This document shows positions 1 to 8,195 of a DNA stretch of 64,000 nucleotides, piece by piece. The position numbers and the translations under genes were made by a program. Source of the stretch: Thiomicrorhabdus lithotrophica (GTDB taxonomy: Bacteria; Pseudomonadota; Gammaproteobacteria; Thiomicrospirales; Thiomicrospiraceae); assembly GCF_029201445.1 (NCBI RefSeq), contig NZ_CP102381.1:2418001-2482000 (forward strand), given 5' to 3'. Below the pieces are notes generated by a model. It worked only from the letters and a program-made list of their open reading frames with translations. It was not told the DNA's origin and did no database searches. Position 1 is the stretch's first letter. Each line of letters opens with the position of its first letter.

Positions 1-1307
1 ACAGAACTACGTAAATTGTCTTGAATCAAGCCTCCAATGACAAAACTCTGTCCAGCAGCCATCGTAATAGTAGTGTTGGTTTTCCGAGAACGGAAGCCAG
101 GAACTTGAATAGTCCCAAGCTGATAACCCGCAGTTGCGTCAATATTGCTGACTTCAGGTGCAACCGTCATTTGAATCTGACCCGATTCCGTAATAATCGG
201 GCTAAAACGCAAACGTATCCCAAACTCTTTATATTCAATCGTAATGGTGTTTTCATTCTGTGCTACAGGAATAGGCACTTCACCCCCGACCAAAAAATCT
301 GCTGTTTCACCAGACTGAACAATCAGTTCTGGTTTAGCTAGAACACGTGCTAAGTTATTGCCTTCCAATATAGAAAGAACCCCAAACAAATCACCACCCG
401 TTGGGTTGACACCAATTTGAAAACCATCGGAGTGTGGAAAAGACATGGATGCCGCTGTACCAGCTGCAACTTGATCTACATTCAATAAAAAGCTAGCTGT
501 AGTCCCTAAGTTACCAGGAGGAAAAATACCAAACTGATCTTTTTTATCACGTAATGCTATACCACTTCTAAATGGATTACCTTTAACTACCTCAGCCACA
601 CGAACCGATAATTTAATTTGCTGTGGCCCGGTTATGTTAATCATATTCACCACACTCAGACCTAATGCGGACACAACCGAATGAATACGTTTTTTTTGTG
701 CTTTGTTAGGAACGGTACCTTTTAGCAACACCATATAATTACCCGCTAAAGGCTGAATTTCTAGTTCTCCGCTGGCAGTTTCTGTCTGTAAAATCTGCTT
801 ATCTTTACGCTTTTCGGTCTTAGCTGTACCTTCACCATCGATTTGATTACCAATCTCATCGATTTGACGGCGCACAGCACCTTCAGAATTAACCCAAATA
901 TTCTTTAAATCAAATTTAACCGTTCCCTGCGGGTTTAAGTCGGCAAGTAAGGTTTTTAAGGTACTGGTGATTTCTTCACGGCGAGACTGATCCGGTGAGA
1001 CGTTTAATACCACTTGATGATCAGTATTTGGCTTATCCCGGTAAGTCACAATTAACTGCGTTCGCCCAGCGCCTTTTCCAGTAATTAACAACTCTCGACT
1101 ATTTAAAACCTTTGCGGTCGCCAGCTCTGGATTGGCAATTAACGCTCGTTTTAAAGCTTTATCAAACTTAATAATCGTGCTGTCTGTCTCCGTTAAGTTA
1201 TAAACCTTAGCCAGTACGGCATAGACACTCGATGGCATGGCCAATACCGCCAAACTAAAGGCACCAATAAACGCTTTGCGTGTTAACCCCTGCTTGCTTA
1301 TTCTCAT
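1..1307 (-). CDS. cpaC: Tad/Flp pilus secretin (CpaC/RcpA family), 3' end beyond window
   Basis: Outer-membrane secretin through which the Tad (Flp, type IVb) pilus leaves the cell. The frame is open from an ATG at 1307 to the window edge (435 codons, no stop), so the C-terminus is missing. The N-terminus (MRISKQGLTRK, a hydrophobic stretch, then SVYA) is a signal peptide. An N-terminal pilus/secretin domain follows, and a GGEVPIPV segment near residue 340 begins the conserved secretin core. The ATG overlaps the stop of cpaB as ATGA, so the two are translationally coupled. Gene order flp, tadE-like, cpaB, cpaC is typical of tad loci. The cpaC symbol follows family and context; rcpA is the equivalent name. 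Confidence 0.88.
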   Translation of the reverse strand, partial: MRISKQGLTRKAFIGAFSLAVLAMPSSVYAVLAKVYNLTETDSTIIKFDKALKRALIANPELATAKVLNSRELLITGKGAGRTQLIVTYRDKPNTDHQVVLNVSPDQSRREEITSTLKTLLADLNPQGTVKFDLKNIWVNSEGAVRRQIDEIGNQIDGEGTAKTEKRKDKQILQTETASGELEIQPLAGNYMVLLKGTVPNKAQKKRIHSVVSALGLSVVNMINITGPQQIKLSVRVAEVVKGNPFRSGIALRDKKDQFGIFPPGNLGTTASFLLNVDQVAAGTAASMSFPHSDGFQIGVNPTGGDLFGVLSILEGNNLARVLAKPELIVQSGETADFLVGGEVPIPVAQNENTITIEYKEFGIRLRFSPIITESGQIQMTVAPEVSNIDATAGYQLGTIQVPGFRSRKTNTTITMAAGQSFVIGGLIQDNLRSS

Positions 1308-2188
1308 TGTGTAAATACCTCTTGGACTTGATCACCTTGCATAATTTGGATCACGTCTCTATTTCGTTTTGCTTTATATTTAGGCGGTCTCTGCTTACTA
1401 CGCTCTATCACCTTGACATTGACCCCATCGGTTTCAACCAGAGCCACGTCCGCTGGCCCTCTCAAAGCTAAATGAATCGCCCCCACATTCATGGCTAGCG
1501 CCAGTTGCTCAGCCTGTGTGGTATTGACATTTAAGGCCACCATAGAAGCTTTTACAAAGGCTTCGCCTTCATGATTGTCTTGCTCTTCTTCACGCTCTTC
1601 ATAATTTTTCCGACCCATTCGGTTTGTCTGACCAATCGACAGCACCTCAATATTCTGCAATATTGTTCTACTTACCATACGTTTACCATCAGCACTTTCA
1701 AACACACTGATGACATCGACATGGTCACTTGGGTTAAGCATACCCAATAAGCCGCTCTCAGCAGAAACAGGGATACGCATAGCACGCATACCTTCTTCTA
1801 ATAACGATTCAACCCGTCCTTCATCATCATCTTTAAGGCCAACTTTTTTCTCAATTAGCCACTCTCCTGCATAAATTGGTTGTTTGGCGATGCGTCCCAC
1901 AATCTTTTCTGGATTTACTACCACGCCTGAGGCAACAACGCCTTCAGTCGGCACATTGAGTACTTTGACATCATCTATATTGATTTTTTCGCCACGGTAG
2001 ATATCTCTATTGGCGACCACTACGGAACGTAGCTTAGGTTGTTCAATCACCGTAACGGTTTTTACATGTGTTTTACTTTCCGCTTCTGCAACTCGGCTCT
2101 CAACATAGCCATAGACGAGACTTACAGCCAGTAACGATGATAAAAGTGCAACGCCATATAAAACCAAATCACTACGTTGAAGCTTCAT
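1304..2188 (-). CDS. cpaB: Flp pilus assembly protein CpaB (RcpC)
   Basis: A 294-residue periplasmic, inner-membrane-anchored Tad pilus assembly factor. A single membrane segment lies at about residues 8-28, followed by a SAF domain (about 50-115, beginning VVANRDIYRGEKI) and the RcpC/CpaB C-terminal region with the usual MRAMRIPVSAES and LNPSDHVDVI stretches. The length is normal for the family. It lies between the TadE-like pseudopilin upstream and the secretin downstream, with a 4-base ATGA overlap to the latter. Known family members are thought to bind peptidoglycan or stabilise the secretin; that role is inferred here from homology. Confidence 0.9.
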   Translation of the reverse strand: MKLQRSDLVLYGVALLSSLLAVSLVYGYVESRVAEAESKTHVKTVTVIEQPKLRSVVVANRDIYRGEKINIDDVKVLNVPTEGVVASGVVVNPEKIVGRIAKQPIYAGEWLIEKKVGLKDDDEGRVESLLEEGMRAMRIPVSAESGLLGMLNPSDHVDVISVFESADGKRMVSRTILQNIEVLSIGQTNRMGRKNYEEREEEQDNHEGEAFVKASMVALNVNTTQAEQLALAMNVGAIHLALRGPADVALVETDGVNVKVIERSKQRPPKYKAKRNRDVIQIMQGDQVQEVFTQ

Positions 2189-2231
2189 AAAATTCTCTTA
2201 AAAATTAATAATAGAGTCGCAATCAAATTGA

Positions 2232-2735
2232 TTAATCGCAATTGTCTTTGATACTGATGATGGTATCGACATTGATGGGAAGTAACTCTGATAAAAAGTT
2301 GGGAATAACCAATGTATTGGCTGTACCTTTGAAATTAACAACATAGACATCAAACCCTGATACGACACTTTTCGTTATAGTTGTAATACCTGGATCTGAA
2401 GCCGAAAAAGTAATATTTTTTGAGGCAAGCGTTGTTTTAATCAAGTTATTAATAGAGCTATTTGCTCCTATAGGCAATACTACTGATCCGCCATTACAAC
2501 TCGCATATTTAATAGAAGCACTTGGTGTTTCACCCGCTTCTAAATTACTTATTTCAGAAACTTCGCCTAGCATCGTTGTATGTACATCGGTTAAGACATC
2601 ATTTGCTGCAAAACTGTTCATGGCATAACCGATTACTTCTACCGACAATAAAATCACCGATACCATAACGGGCAAAAAATAAGCCGTTTCTAGTAAAACG
2701 GCTCCTTTCTGTTTTCGCACACTTCTGGTAGGCAT
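2232..2735 (-). CDS. TadE/TadG-like pseudopilin
   Basis: A 167-residue protein that looks like a minor pseudopilin of the Tad system. The N-terminus KQKGAVLLETAYFLPV has a prepilin-peptidase-like site: Gly followed by a hydrophobic segment with Glu at +5. One transmembrane helix (about residues 13-37) precedes a small extracytoplasmic domain with two cysteines, one near the C-terminal NCD. It starts two bases after the flp stop codon and has little Shine-Dalgarno of its own, suggesting coupling to flp. Whether it is TadE, TadF or a TadG fragment cannot be decided by eye. Confidence 0.78.
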   Translation of the reverse strand: MPTRSVRKQKGAVLLETAYFLPVMVSVILLSVEVIGYAMNSFAANDVLTDVHTTMLGEVSEISNLEAGETPSASIKYASCNGGSVVLPIGANSSINNLIKTTLASKNITFSASDPGITTITKSVVSGFDVYVVNFKGTANTLVIPNFLSELLPINVDTIISIKDNCD

Positions 2736-2737
2736 AA

Positions 2738-2938
2738 TCAGCTAGGGATTGAAGCTTCAACTTTCGTCTTTATTGCATCACCTACAGAACCACCACCACT
2801 TGTACCGCCAGCAAATAATACTGCTGCAATCGCTGCAACACCAGCAACCACTAGAGCGTATTCAATCATGGTTGCGCCTTTCTGCTTCTTCTGTTTTTTA
2901 ACTTGTAACATCTGGGTAACTTTTGATTCGTTTAGCAT
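2738..2938 (-). CDS. flp: Flp/Fap major pilin
   Basis: A 66-residue major subunit of the Flp (type IVb) pilus. It has a positively charged leader (KKQKKQKG), then the Flp signature GATMIEYALVVAG: cleavage after Gly by a TadV/CpaA-type peptidase, Glu at +5 and Tyr at +6. A hydrophobic helix and a short glycine-rich tail follow. An in-frame ATG at 3013 would add 25 residues, but ATG 2938 has a strong GAGGAAAA Shine-Dalgarno 6 bases upstream and gives a leader of ordinary length, so it was chosen. It heads the operon flp - tadE-like - cpaB - cpaC. Confidence 0.9.
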   Translation of the reverse strand: MLNESKVTQMLQVKKQKKQKGATMIEYALVVAGVAAIAAVLFAGGTSGGGSVGDAIKTKVEASIPS

Positions 2939-2940
2939 GA

Positions 2941-2950
2941 TTTTTCCTCG
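2941..2950 (-). promoter_or_regulatory. Ribosome binding site of flp
   Basis: On the minus strand CGAGGAAAAA ends just before the ATG at 2938. This strong Shine-Dalgarno fixes the flp start at 2938 rather than at the earlier in-frame ATG at 3013. Confidence 0.7.
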
Positions 2951-3345
2951 ATTTAATCGAAATTTTAATTTTTTTCCTGGTCCTCTTAAGACCGCTGGAC
3001 TATTTAAAATCATGACTTTTACTAATTCAATAAAATTTATGACAAATCATAAATAAAACTTTTGATTACTTCATAAGTAATTTTTCTAACCCACTTTAAT
3101 TTAAAAAAACCATTTATAACTTATTGATATGAAAGATAATATTTTTTTATAGCCACGCATTAACCTTGTTTATTTAAGATTTCACTAATATTAGAATATG
3201 CTGTAATTTATAACCTTATAAAGCTTAAATTTTGGATAAAATTTGAGATTTTGAAGATTAATAAGATGGAAATAGGCTGGAAATAACAGTTTTGAAAAGG
3301 TTTTACTAAGAAATTAACATGATTAATATCTGTTTTAAGGTAGAA
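2951..3345. other. AT-rich leader and promoter region of the flp operon
   Basis: About 400 bases with no convincing gene. It must hold the minus-strand promoter of the Tad operon. The only distinct structure I see is the inverted repeat at 3035-3054. Several TATAAT-like hexamers occur, but the region is so AT-rich that none can be singled out. Confidence 0.5.
3035..3054. repeat. Perfect 8-bp inverted repeat upstream of flp
   Basis: ATTTATGA - CAAA - TCATAAAT, about 100 bases upstream of the flp start. It could be an operator for a dimeric regulator or a leader hairpin. The sequence is AT-rich, so chance is not excluded. Confidence 0.35.
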
Positions 3346-3960
3346 CTAAACAAGGTTTTCAATTTGACGATTATGGATTCTCGATAATAAAACAATCGCC
3401 AAAATAGCTCCAAACAACGCCCAACCCATATCAGACTGGGTATCCCAAATATAGCCTTGAGTCCCTAAGAAAGATTCTGCCGCTTCTTCTGACATCAGTG
3501 CAACCCACCATTCAATTAATTCGTAGAACGCACTAAACGCTAAGGCGATAGAAACACTAAAAAAGTTTGTCCAGGCCTGGCCATTAACAACTTGTTTACG
3601 AATTAGAATTTCACGCGCTATCAAAACCGGAATAAAACCTTGCGCAAAGTGCCCTACTTTATCGTAATTGTTTCTTGACCAATCAAATTCCAGTCTAAGC
3701 CAATCAAACAAGGGAACCTCAGCATAGGTGTAATGACCGCCTACCATGAGGATGATGCAGTGAATCAGTATCAAAAAATACAAGAGTGGCGTAAGCGGAA
3801 AGCTACGGAAAGTATAGGCGAGTAGCGCAAAACCTATCAATGCTGGAGCCACCTCTAAGAACCAAGTAAAGGTGTCTTTTGGCTCTATTGCTGACCAAAT
3901 AAACACCACAAAAAAAGTTACTACCCATAATGCATGATTGAACTTGAGTTCTTTTAACAT
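3346..3960 (-). CDS. YjdF-type inner-membrane protein (DUF2238 family)
   Basis: A 204-residue polytopic membrane protein with about five to six hydrophobic helices. It matches the YjdF/DUF2238 family from N- to C-terminus: GGHYTYAEVPLFDW, NNYDKVGHFAQGF, AFYELIEWW and FLGTQGYIWDTQSDMGWAL are the family's conserved blocks, rich in His, Asp and Glu facing the membrane. The biochemical function of the family is unknown. It is transcribed alone, between the flp operon and a GGDEF protein. A CCAGGCCTGG palindrome copy is embedded at 3571 and encodes Gln-Ala-Trp. Confidence 0.85.
   Translation of the reverse strand: MLKELKFNHALWVVTFFVVFIWSAIEPKDTFTWFLEVAPALIGFALLAYTFRSFPLTPLLYFLILIHCIILMVGGHYTYAEVPLFDWLRLEFDWSRNNYDKVGHFAQGFIPVLIAREILIRKQVVNGQAWTNFFSVSIALAFSAFYELIEWWVALMSEEAAESFLGTQGYIWDTQSDMGWALFGAILAIVLLSRIHNRQIENLV
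3571..3580. repeat. Iterated palindrome, 10-bp core copy (CCAGGCCTGG)
   Basis: Core of the window-wide palindrome inside the yjdF-like gene; read on minus it encodes Gln-Ala-Trp. Confidence 0.7.
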
Positions 3961-4006
3961 GGTATTTATCTCTGGTTAAGTTGTCTAAACCAATCCTACC
4001 CATTGA

Positions 4007-4018
4007 ACCAGGCCTGGT
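4007..4018. repeat. Iterated palindrome ACCAGGCCTGGT, exact copy
   Basis: Exact 12-mer between the yjdF-like gene and the GGDEF gene, just upstream of the yjdF-like start, with near-symmetrical TTG/CAA flanks. Confidence 0.9.
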
Positions 4019-4070
4019 CAATTAAAACGCCTTTAATTTTAAAACAGCATAATTGAATCTACAGATAATA

Positions 4071-4092
4071 AAAAACCCCGTAAAACGGGGCT
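4071..4092 (-). terminator. Rho-independent terminator of the GGDEF gene
   Basis: Stem CCCCG (4076-4080) / CGGGG (4086-4090) with loop TAAAA; read on minus it is followed by a run of T. It lies about 30 bases after the stop of the minus-strand gene at 4120. Confidence 0.85.
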
Positions 4093-4119
4093 GCATTTAA
4101 GGACTCGGTAATGAAAAAA

Positions 4120-5658
4120 CTATGCAATGACGGGCAGTTGTTGTTGAATCGTTTGCTGTAACTTTTTTGCATCAACGGGTGCTGACCAATTATCGCCTTG
4201 CGCCATGGAACAACCCATTACTTGATATTGTTGCGCTTCTTCAGTTGTTTCAACGCCTGTTGCAATCACACAGATATCTAAGCTTTTAGCCATTTGTACC
4301 AAAGCTTGAACCCATTTTTGGCCTTTTTCTGTCGCCATCGTGCTCTGCAACCAATCACGGTTTAGCTTCAATTCTTGTAGGTTTAATAGCGCTAATGATG
4401 ATAGATCAAGTGGTGATTTACCGACATCGCTAAGCGTGATTTGGTAACCCGCTGTTGTTAAGGCATTTAATACTTCATGTAACGCCTCATGCTCATTTAA
4501 AGATTGCACAGTGAACTCTAACTGAACTTGAGAAGCTAAGATGCCATAAGAAGCAAAACGCTCATTTAATACGGTCACTAAATCCTCTTGCTGCCATAAA
4601 GCATCAATCACGGGAATAGATACCATTATCGCATCGTTATATTTCTGCCACTGTTGTAGATAATATAAACCTGAATCCATTAACCATGCACCTATAGTGT
4701 AGCCAGCCTGACTTTCATTTAACATCTCTATCCAGTTTGCTAGGTATGGATTTCCAATCTCTGGCTCATTCCATTTCGCAGTAATGCTTGCGCCAACAAT
4801 TCCACCAGAAGTTAAATCAATTTGCGGTTCAAAGACTGCCTCTATATCGCCATTTTCAACAGCTGCGTGTAAACGATTAACTAAAACATGTTTTGGAGAA
4901 ATTACCTGTTCTGCTACTTCATCATAAAAACGATAAGTTCTTCGTCCGCTGTGTTTTGATACATATAAAGCCTGATCAGCATGATCAACTAACTCAGCAG
5001 AGGTTTTGCCATCTAAAGGATAGCGAGAGATCCCGATGCTAGTTGAAATTTCTACGTCGTTTCTATTAATCCAATATGGACGACTCACTTCTCTAATTAT
5101 ACGTTGACTGACACCCTCAATCAGTTCTTTGTCAGTTACATCCGCTAGAAGCACAACAAATTCATCACCTCCTAAGCGGCTAACAATATCGCCCTCACGA
5201 ACGGCTGACATTAAACGTGCACTAACATTACGTAATAACTCATCACCTGCTTGGTGACCTAAGGTGTCATTTACCGCTTTAAAACCGTCTAAGTCTAAAA
5301 ACAGTAAACCAAATTCGGTTTCGGTATCTTGTGCTTTAACCACTAACTGCTCAAGCGTTGTATTGAAGTAAGCACGATTTGGTAAATGCGTTAAAGCATC
5401 ATAGTTAGCTTGACGAAATAGTTCACGAGTACGCATTTCAACTTGGGCTTCAACCATCTCTGCAATTTCGTTAGAGATATCACTCGTATTAGAGAAATGA
5501 CTTTGTAACGCTTGCATCATTTTTTTAACACTAAAACCACCATCTTCTGTTTGGTGCTCTAATGTATGCTGTGGGCGGTTACGTTCAGACTGTAAAAATC
5601 GCGCTACTTCTGGAGAAGCGTTTGATTCGATTTTTACTGGACTGTTTAACTCTACCAT
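4120..5658 (-). CDS. Diguanylate cyclase with degenerate EAL domain
   Basis: A 512-residue cytoplasmic c-di-GMP protein with no membrane segment. After a short unclassified N-terminus (about 1-80), the GGDEF domain (about 85-245) has an intact RLGGDEF active site. REGD five residues before GGDEF is a complete RxxD inhibitory site, so synthase activity with product inhibition is expected. The C-terminal EAL-like domain (about 255-505) lacks the catalytic set: the EAL position reads SIT, and the usual DDFGTG loop reads SDVGKS. It is therefore probably not a phosphodiesterase but may bind c-di-GMP or a partner. It is a single gene with its own terminator. Confidence 0.9.
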   Translation of the reverse strand: MVELNSPVKIESNASPEVARFLQSERNRPQHTLEHQTEDGGFSVKKMMQALQSHFSNTSDISNEIAEMVEAQVEMRTRELFRQANYDALTHLPNRAYFNTTLEQLVVKAQDTETEFGLLFLDLDGFKAVNDTLGHQAGDELLRNVSARLMSAVREGDIVSRLGGDEFVVLLADVTDKELIEGVSQRIIREVSRPYWINRNDVEISTSIGISRYPLDGKTSAELVDHADQALYVSKHSGRRTYRFYDEVAEQVISPKHVLVNRLHAAVENGDIEAVFEPQIDLTSGGIVGASITAKWNEPEIGNPYLANWIEMLNESQAGYTIGAWLMDSGLYYLQQWQKYNDAIMVSIPVIDALWQQEDLVTVLNERFASYGILASQVQLEFTVQSLNEHEALHEVLNALTTAGYQITLSDVGKSPLDLSSLALLNLQELKLNRDWLQSTMATEKGQKWVQALVQMAKSLDICVIATGVETTEEAQQYQVMGCSMAQGDNWSAPVDAKKLQQTIQQQLPVIA

Positions 5659-5847
5659 GGTGTTAACCTCTTATTCCGTTTAGCGGTGCTTGTTTTACAA
5701 AATGCCGTATAATGTTGGCTGTTTTAATGCTTGCCGCTTTTCGGTTGTATTTTTAACTCTGTGAAATATTTTTCTAAAGTTTTTTCAAAAGTTGCCGTTA
5801 AATTGGCTCCTTTATTTTCTTAACTACCTCTTAGCAAAGGAGATGCC

Positions 5848-7038
5848 ATGTTTAGCATTGGTACACCATTTTCTTCTACCGCCGTTCGTGTTTTATTATG
5901 CGGGGCTGGCGAATTAGGCAAAGAAGTTGCCATTGAACTACAACGTTTTGGGGTAGAAGTGATTGCCGCTGATCGTTACGCAAATGCCCCTGCCATGCAG
6001 GTTGCAGACCGTAGCCACGTGATTGACATGCTGGACGGCGATGCGTTAAGAAAAATTATTGAATTAGAAAAACCGCATATGGTTGTACCTGAAATTGAAG
6101 CGATTGCGACAGACACTTTGGCAGCGATGGAAGCAGAAGGTGTCAAAATAATACCAACCGCTCGCGCCACGCAATTGACAATGAATCGTGAAGGTATTCG
6201 CAGACTAGCGGCAGAAGAATTAAATATCCCAACCTCTCCTTATGAGTTTGCAGATTCTATAGAAGACTTTACGGCGGCAGTTGAACGCATTGGCATGCCT
6301 TGCGTTGTTAAGCCAATCATGAGTTCATCTGGTAAAGGTCAAAGCGTCATTAAAACCGCTGACGATATTCAATCTGCTTGGAATTATGCTCAAGAAGGCG
6401 GTCGCGCAGGTAAAGGCCGCGTTATTATTGAAGGTTTTGTCGATTTTGATTATGAAATTACCTTACTGACTGTGCGTCATGAAAATGGCATTAGCTTCTG
6501 CGAGCCGATTGGCCATCACCAAGAAGATGGTGATTACCGTCAATCTTGGCAACCAGCAGCCATGACAGAAAAAGCGTTGACAGTCTCTAAAGAAATTTCT
6601 GAAAAAGTTGCGAACAATCTTTGTGGAGATACAGGTCGCGGGCTGTTTGGCGTTGAACTTTTTATTAAAGGAGATAATGTTTACTTTAGTGAGGTTTCAC
6701 CACGGCCACATGACACAGGCTTGGTCACTTTAATGTCACAGGATTTATCAGAGTTTGCTCTACACGCTCGAGCCATTCTTGGTCTACCCATTCCAAATAT
6801 TAAACAACATGGCCCATCCGCTTCAAGCGTTATTTTGCCGACGGGTACATCGACCAAAACGAACTTCTCAAACTTAAATGAAGCGCTATCAGATGTAGAC
6901 ACGCAAATTCGTCTATTTGGTAAACCTGATATTGATGGCCGTCGTCGTATGGGCGTAGCCATTGCCAGAGCCGATAGCATAGAAGAAGCAATCGATAAAG
7001 CCAATAAGGCTGCTGCTGCAGTAAAAGTGACATTTTAG
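5848..7038 (+). CDS. purT: Formate-dependent phosphoribosylglycinamide formyltransferase 2 (PurT)
   Basis: An ATP-grasp enzyme making formyl-GAR from GAR, formate and ATP in purine synthesis. Its 396 residues match the family length. Visible blocks: the nucleotide-binding N-terminus [12 protein letters not shown] (16-27), [23 protein letters not shown] in the ATP-grasp lid, and [25 protein letters not shown], which carries Mg/ATP ligands near residue 285. AGGAG seven bases before the ATG supports the start. It is a single gene flanked by its own terminator and divergent from the GGDEF gene. Confidence 0.96.
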   Translation: MFSIGTPFSSTAVRVLLCGAGELGKEVAIELQRFGVEVIAADRYANAPAMQVADRSHVIDMLDGDALRKIIELEKPHMVVPEIEAIATDTLAAMEAEGVKIIPTARATQLTMNREGIRRLAAEELNIPTSPYEFADSIEDFTAAVERIGMPCVVKPIMSSSGKGQSVIKTADDIQSAWNYAQEGGRAGKGRVIIEGFVDFDYEITLLTVRHENGISFCEPIGHHQEDGDYRQSWQPAAMTEKALTVSKEISEKVANNLCGDTGRGLFGVELFIKGDNVYFSEVSPRPHDTGLVTLMSQDLSEFALHARAILGLPIPNIKQHGPSASSVILPTGTSTKTNFSNLNEALSDVDTQIRLFGKPDIDGRRRMGVAIARADSIEEAIDKANKAAAAVKVTF

Positions 7039-7069
7039 TCTCGCCTAACGATTCTTTGCAGTTAAATAT

Positions 7070-7101
7070 AAATGGCTCTTTTACCAAGCGCCATTTTTTT
7101 T
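7070..7101 (+). terminator. Rho-independent terminator after purT
   Basis: Stem AAATGGC (7070-7076) / GCCATTT (7090-7096) with a 13-base loop, then a run of T to 7101; 31 bases after the purT stop. Confidence 0.85.
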
Positions 7102-7160
7102 GACTTAATTTCATCTCAAACCACAAAACACCCTGCATTTTTTGACATATTCACAATCTT

Positions 7161-7172
7161 ACCAGGCCTGGT
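7161..7172. repeat. Iterated palindrome ACCAGGCCTGGT, exact copy
   Basis: Exact 12-mer in the intergenic region between the purT terminator and the sigma-54 promoter of the fliS-like gene. Confidence 0.9.
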
Positions 7173-7291
7173 AATCTAAAAACACCATTAAAAGTATCAA
7201 AATATAATAGACTTATTTCTATATAAAACATATAGTTAAAGCAAATAATCACTCCGTAAAAAAACAACACCTCTCTTAAAGTTAGATAACC

Positions 7292-7306
7292 TGGCACGGC
7301 TTATGC
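7292..7306 (+). promoter_or_regulatory. Sigma-54 (RpoN) -24/-12 promoter
   Basis: TGGCACGGCTTATGC followed by T matches the consensus TGGCACG-N4-TTGCW at all but one position and has the required GG-N10-GC spacing. The start point would be near 7318, giving a leader of about 100 bases before the fliS-like ATG at 7420. Sigma-54 control is common for middle-class flagellar genes, consistent with the gene downstream. Confidence 0.75.
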
Positions 7307-7419
7307 TGTACGACAGGCAAAGCAAAAACTTGAATATAAATTTGAGATTTGCATGTCGCAAGATACATAAAACAAAAAAAGCCATAGATAGCTAAACACA
7401 CACTTAAAGGGGAAACCTA

Positions 7420-7854
7420 ATGACTTTAAATAACACGACAGCTAAAGACGTGAAAGAACCAATCTTAGAAGAGTACCGCCGTAATCAAGATACGGAGCAA
7501 CACTTAGCTGAGAACCCACGCAAAACGGTTTTATTATTACTGCAAGGTGCAGTTGATAAAGGTAATTTAGCAAAAGTTTGTCACCAGAGCCAAGCCCTTG
7601 TAGAAAAAGGCTTTCACCTTGGTCGTATGACAACGATTCTAGACGCATTACGTGATCGTCTAAACCTAACCCAAGACACGCCTCTAGCATTCGATTTAGA
7701 AGAACTATATCGCTATGCGGATCAGAGCATTCAGGAAGCGGTATTTGAAAAAGATACTTTCTATCTTGATAGCTCAATCGAAATCCTAACGGAACTGCGT
7801 GACGCTTGGATGGAGATGATGCAGCAAACTGGACAACTACCAGAAAACGCATAA
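7420..7854 (+). CDS. FliS-like flagellin export chaperone (orphan)
   Basis: A 144-residue, almost entirely helical protein. From about residue 32 it follows the FliS pattern: NPRKTVLLLLQGAVDKGNLA (Fl-chaperone helix 1), an LVEKGFHLGRMTTILDALRDRLN helix pair, then DLEELYRYADQSIQEA and a final ILTELRDAWMEM helix. FliS binds the flagellin C-terminus and delivers it to the flagellar export gate. The N-terminal 30 residues are longer than usual. No flagellar gene is nearby, but a sigma-54 promoter at 7292 and a strong terminator at 7875 make it a monocistronic, flagellum-style unit. A divergent paralogue with another client is possible. AGGGG precedes the ATG. Confidence 0.72.
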   Translation: MTLNNTTAKDVKEPILEEYRRNQDTEQHLAENPRKTVLLLLQGAVDKGNLAKVCHQSQALVEKGFHLGRMTTILDALRDRLNLTQDTPLAFDLEELYRYADQSIQEAVFEKDTFYLDSSIEILTELRDAWMEMMQQTGQLPENA

Positions 7855-7874
7855 TCCTCAAACTATCACCATTT

Positions 7875-7900
7875 AAAACCGAACTTGCTTCGGTTTTTTT
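7875..7900 (+). terminator. Rho-independent terminator after the fliS-like gene
   Basis: ACCGAA / TTCGGT stem extended by A/T pairs, loop CTTGC, then seven T; 20 bases after the stop. Confidence 0.88.
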
Positions 7901-8121
7901 ATGGCCAAAGATTATGACACTTTCAATAACATTGCCGTATTGCCACCCTACAAAATTTATATTCCGCTATGTTACTCATAAACACCCAGCCGTACAGTCT
8001 TTAGCTAGATTTTATAAACCTCTTTATGGGTATGCAATTATTGCCAACCTATTGTTATAATTAATTTAAATATTCAAATAAACCCGCTTAAATACCAATA
8101 ATTGACATAGTATTGACATCT

Positions 8122-8148
8122 TTAGCACTCGCTTGCAAAGAGTGCTAA
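8122..8148. promoter_or_regulatory. CIRCE operator (HrcA binding site) upstream of rpoH
   Basis: A perfect CIRCE element: TTAGCACTC (8122-8130), a 9-base spacer, then GAGTGCTAA (8140-8148). Two TTGACA hexamers (8102, 8113) lie just upstream, and TTGCAA with TTATAT (8133 and 8157) could form an overlapping promoter, so bound HrcA would block transcription. Its position 48 bases before the rpoH start indicates HrcA repression of the heat-shock sigma factor. Confidence 0.93.
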
Positions 8149-8195
8149 AAATAGGTTATATTAACAGTATAAAGAAGTCTAAATGGAGTGTGTCT

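Noticed and set aside
21-341. Plus-strand 106-codon frame
   Set aside because: It is the antisense shadow of the secretin gene, which is open on minus over the whole interval.
3152-3165. Sigma-54-like GG-N10-GC on minus upstream of flp
   Set aside because: Spacing fits, but the -24 (AGGTTA) and -12 (TGGC) boxes are poor and the dinucleotide pair is common by chance.
8133-8195. N-terminal extension of rpoH from 8133
   Set aside because: The start would lie inside the CIRCE spacer, lacks a ribosome site and adds residues absent from RpoH.
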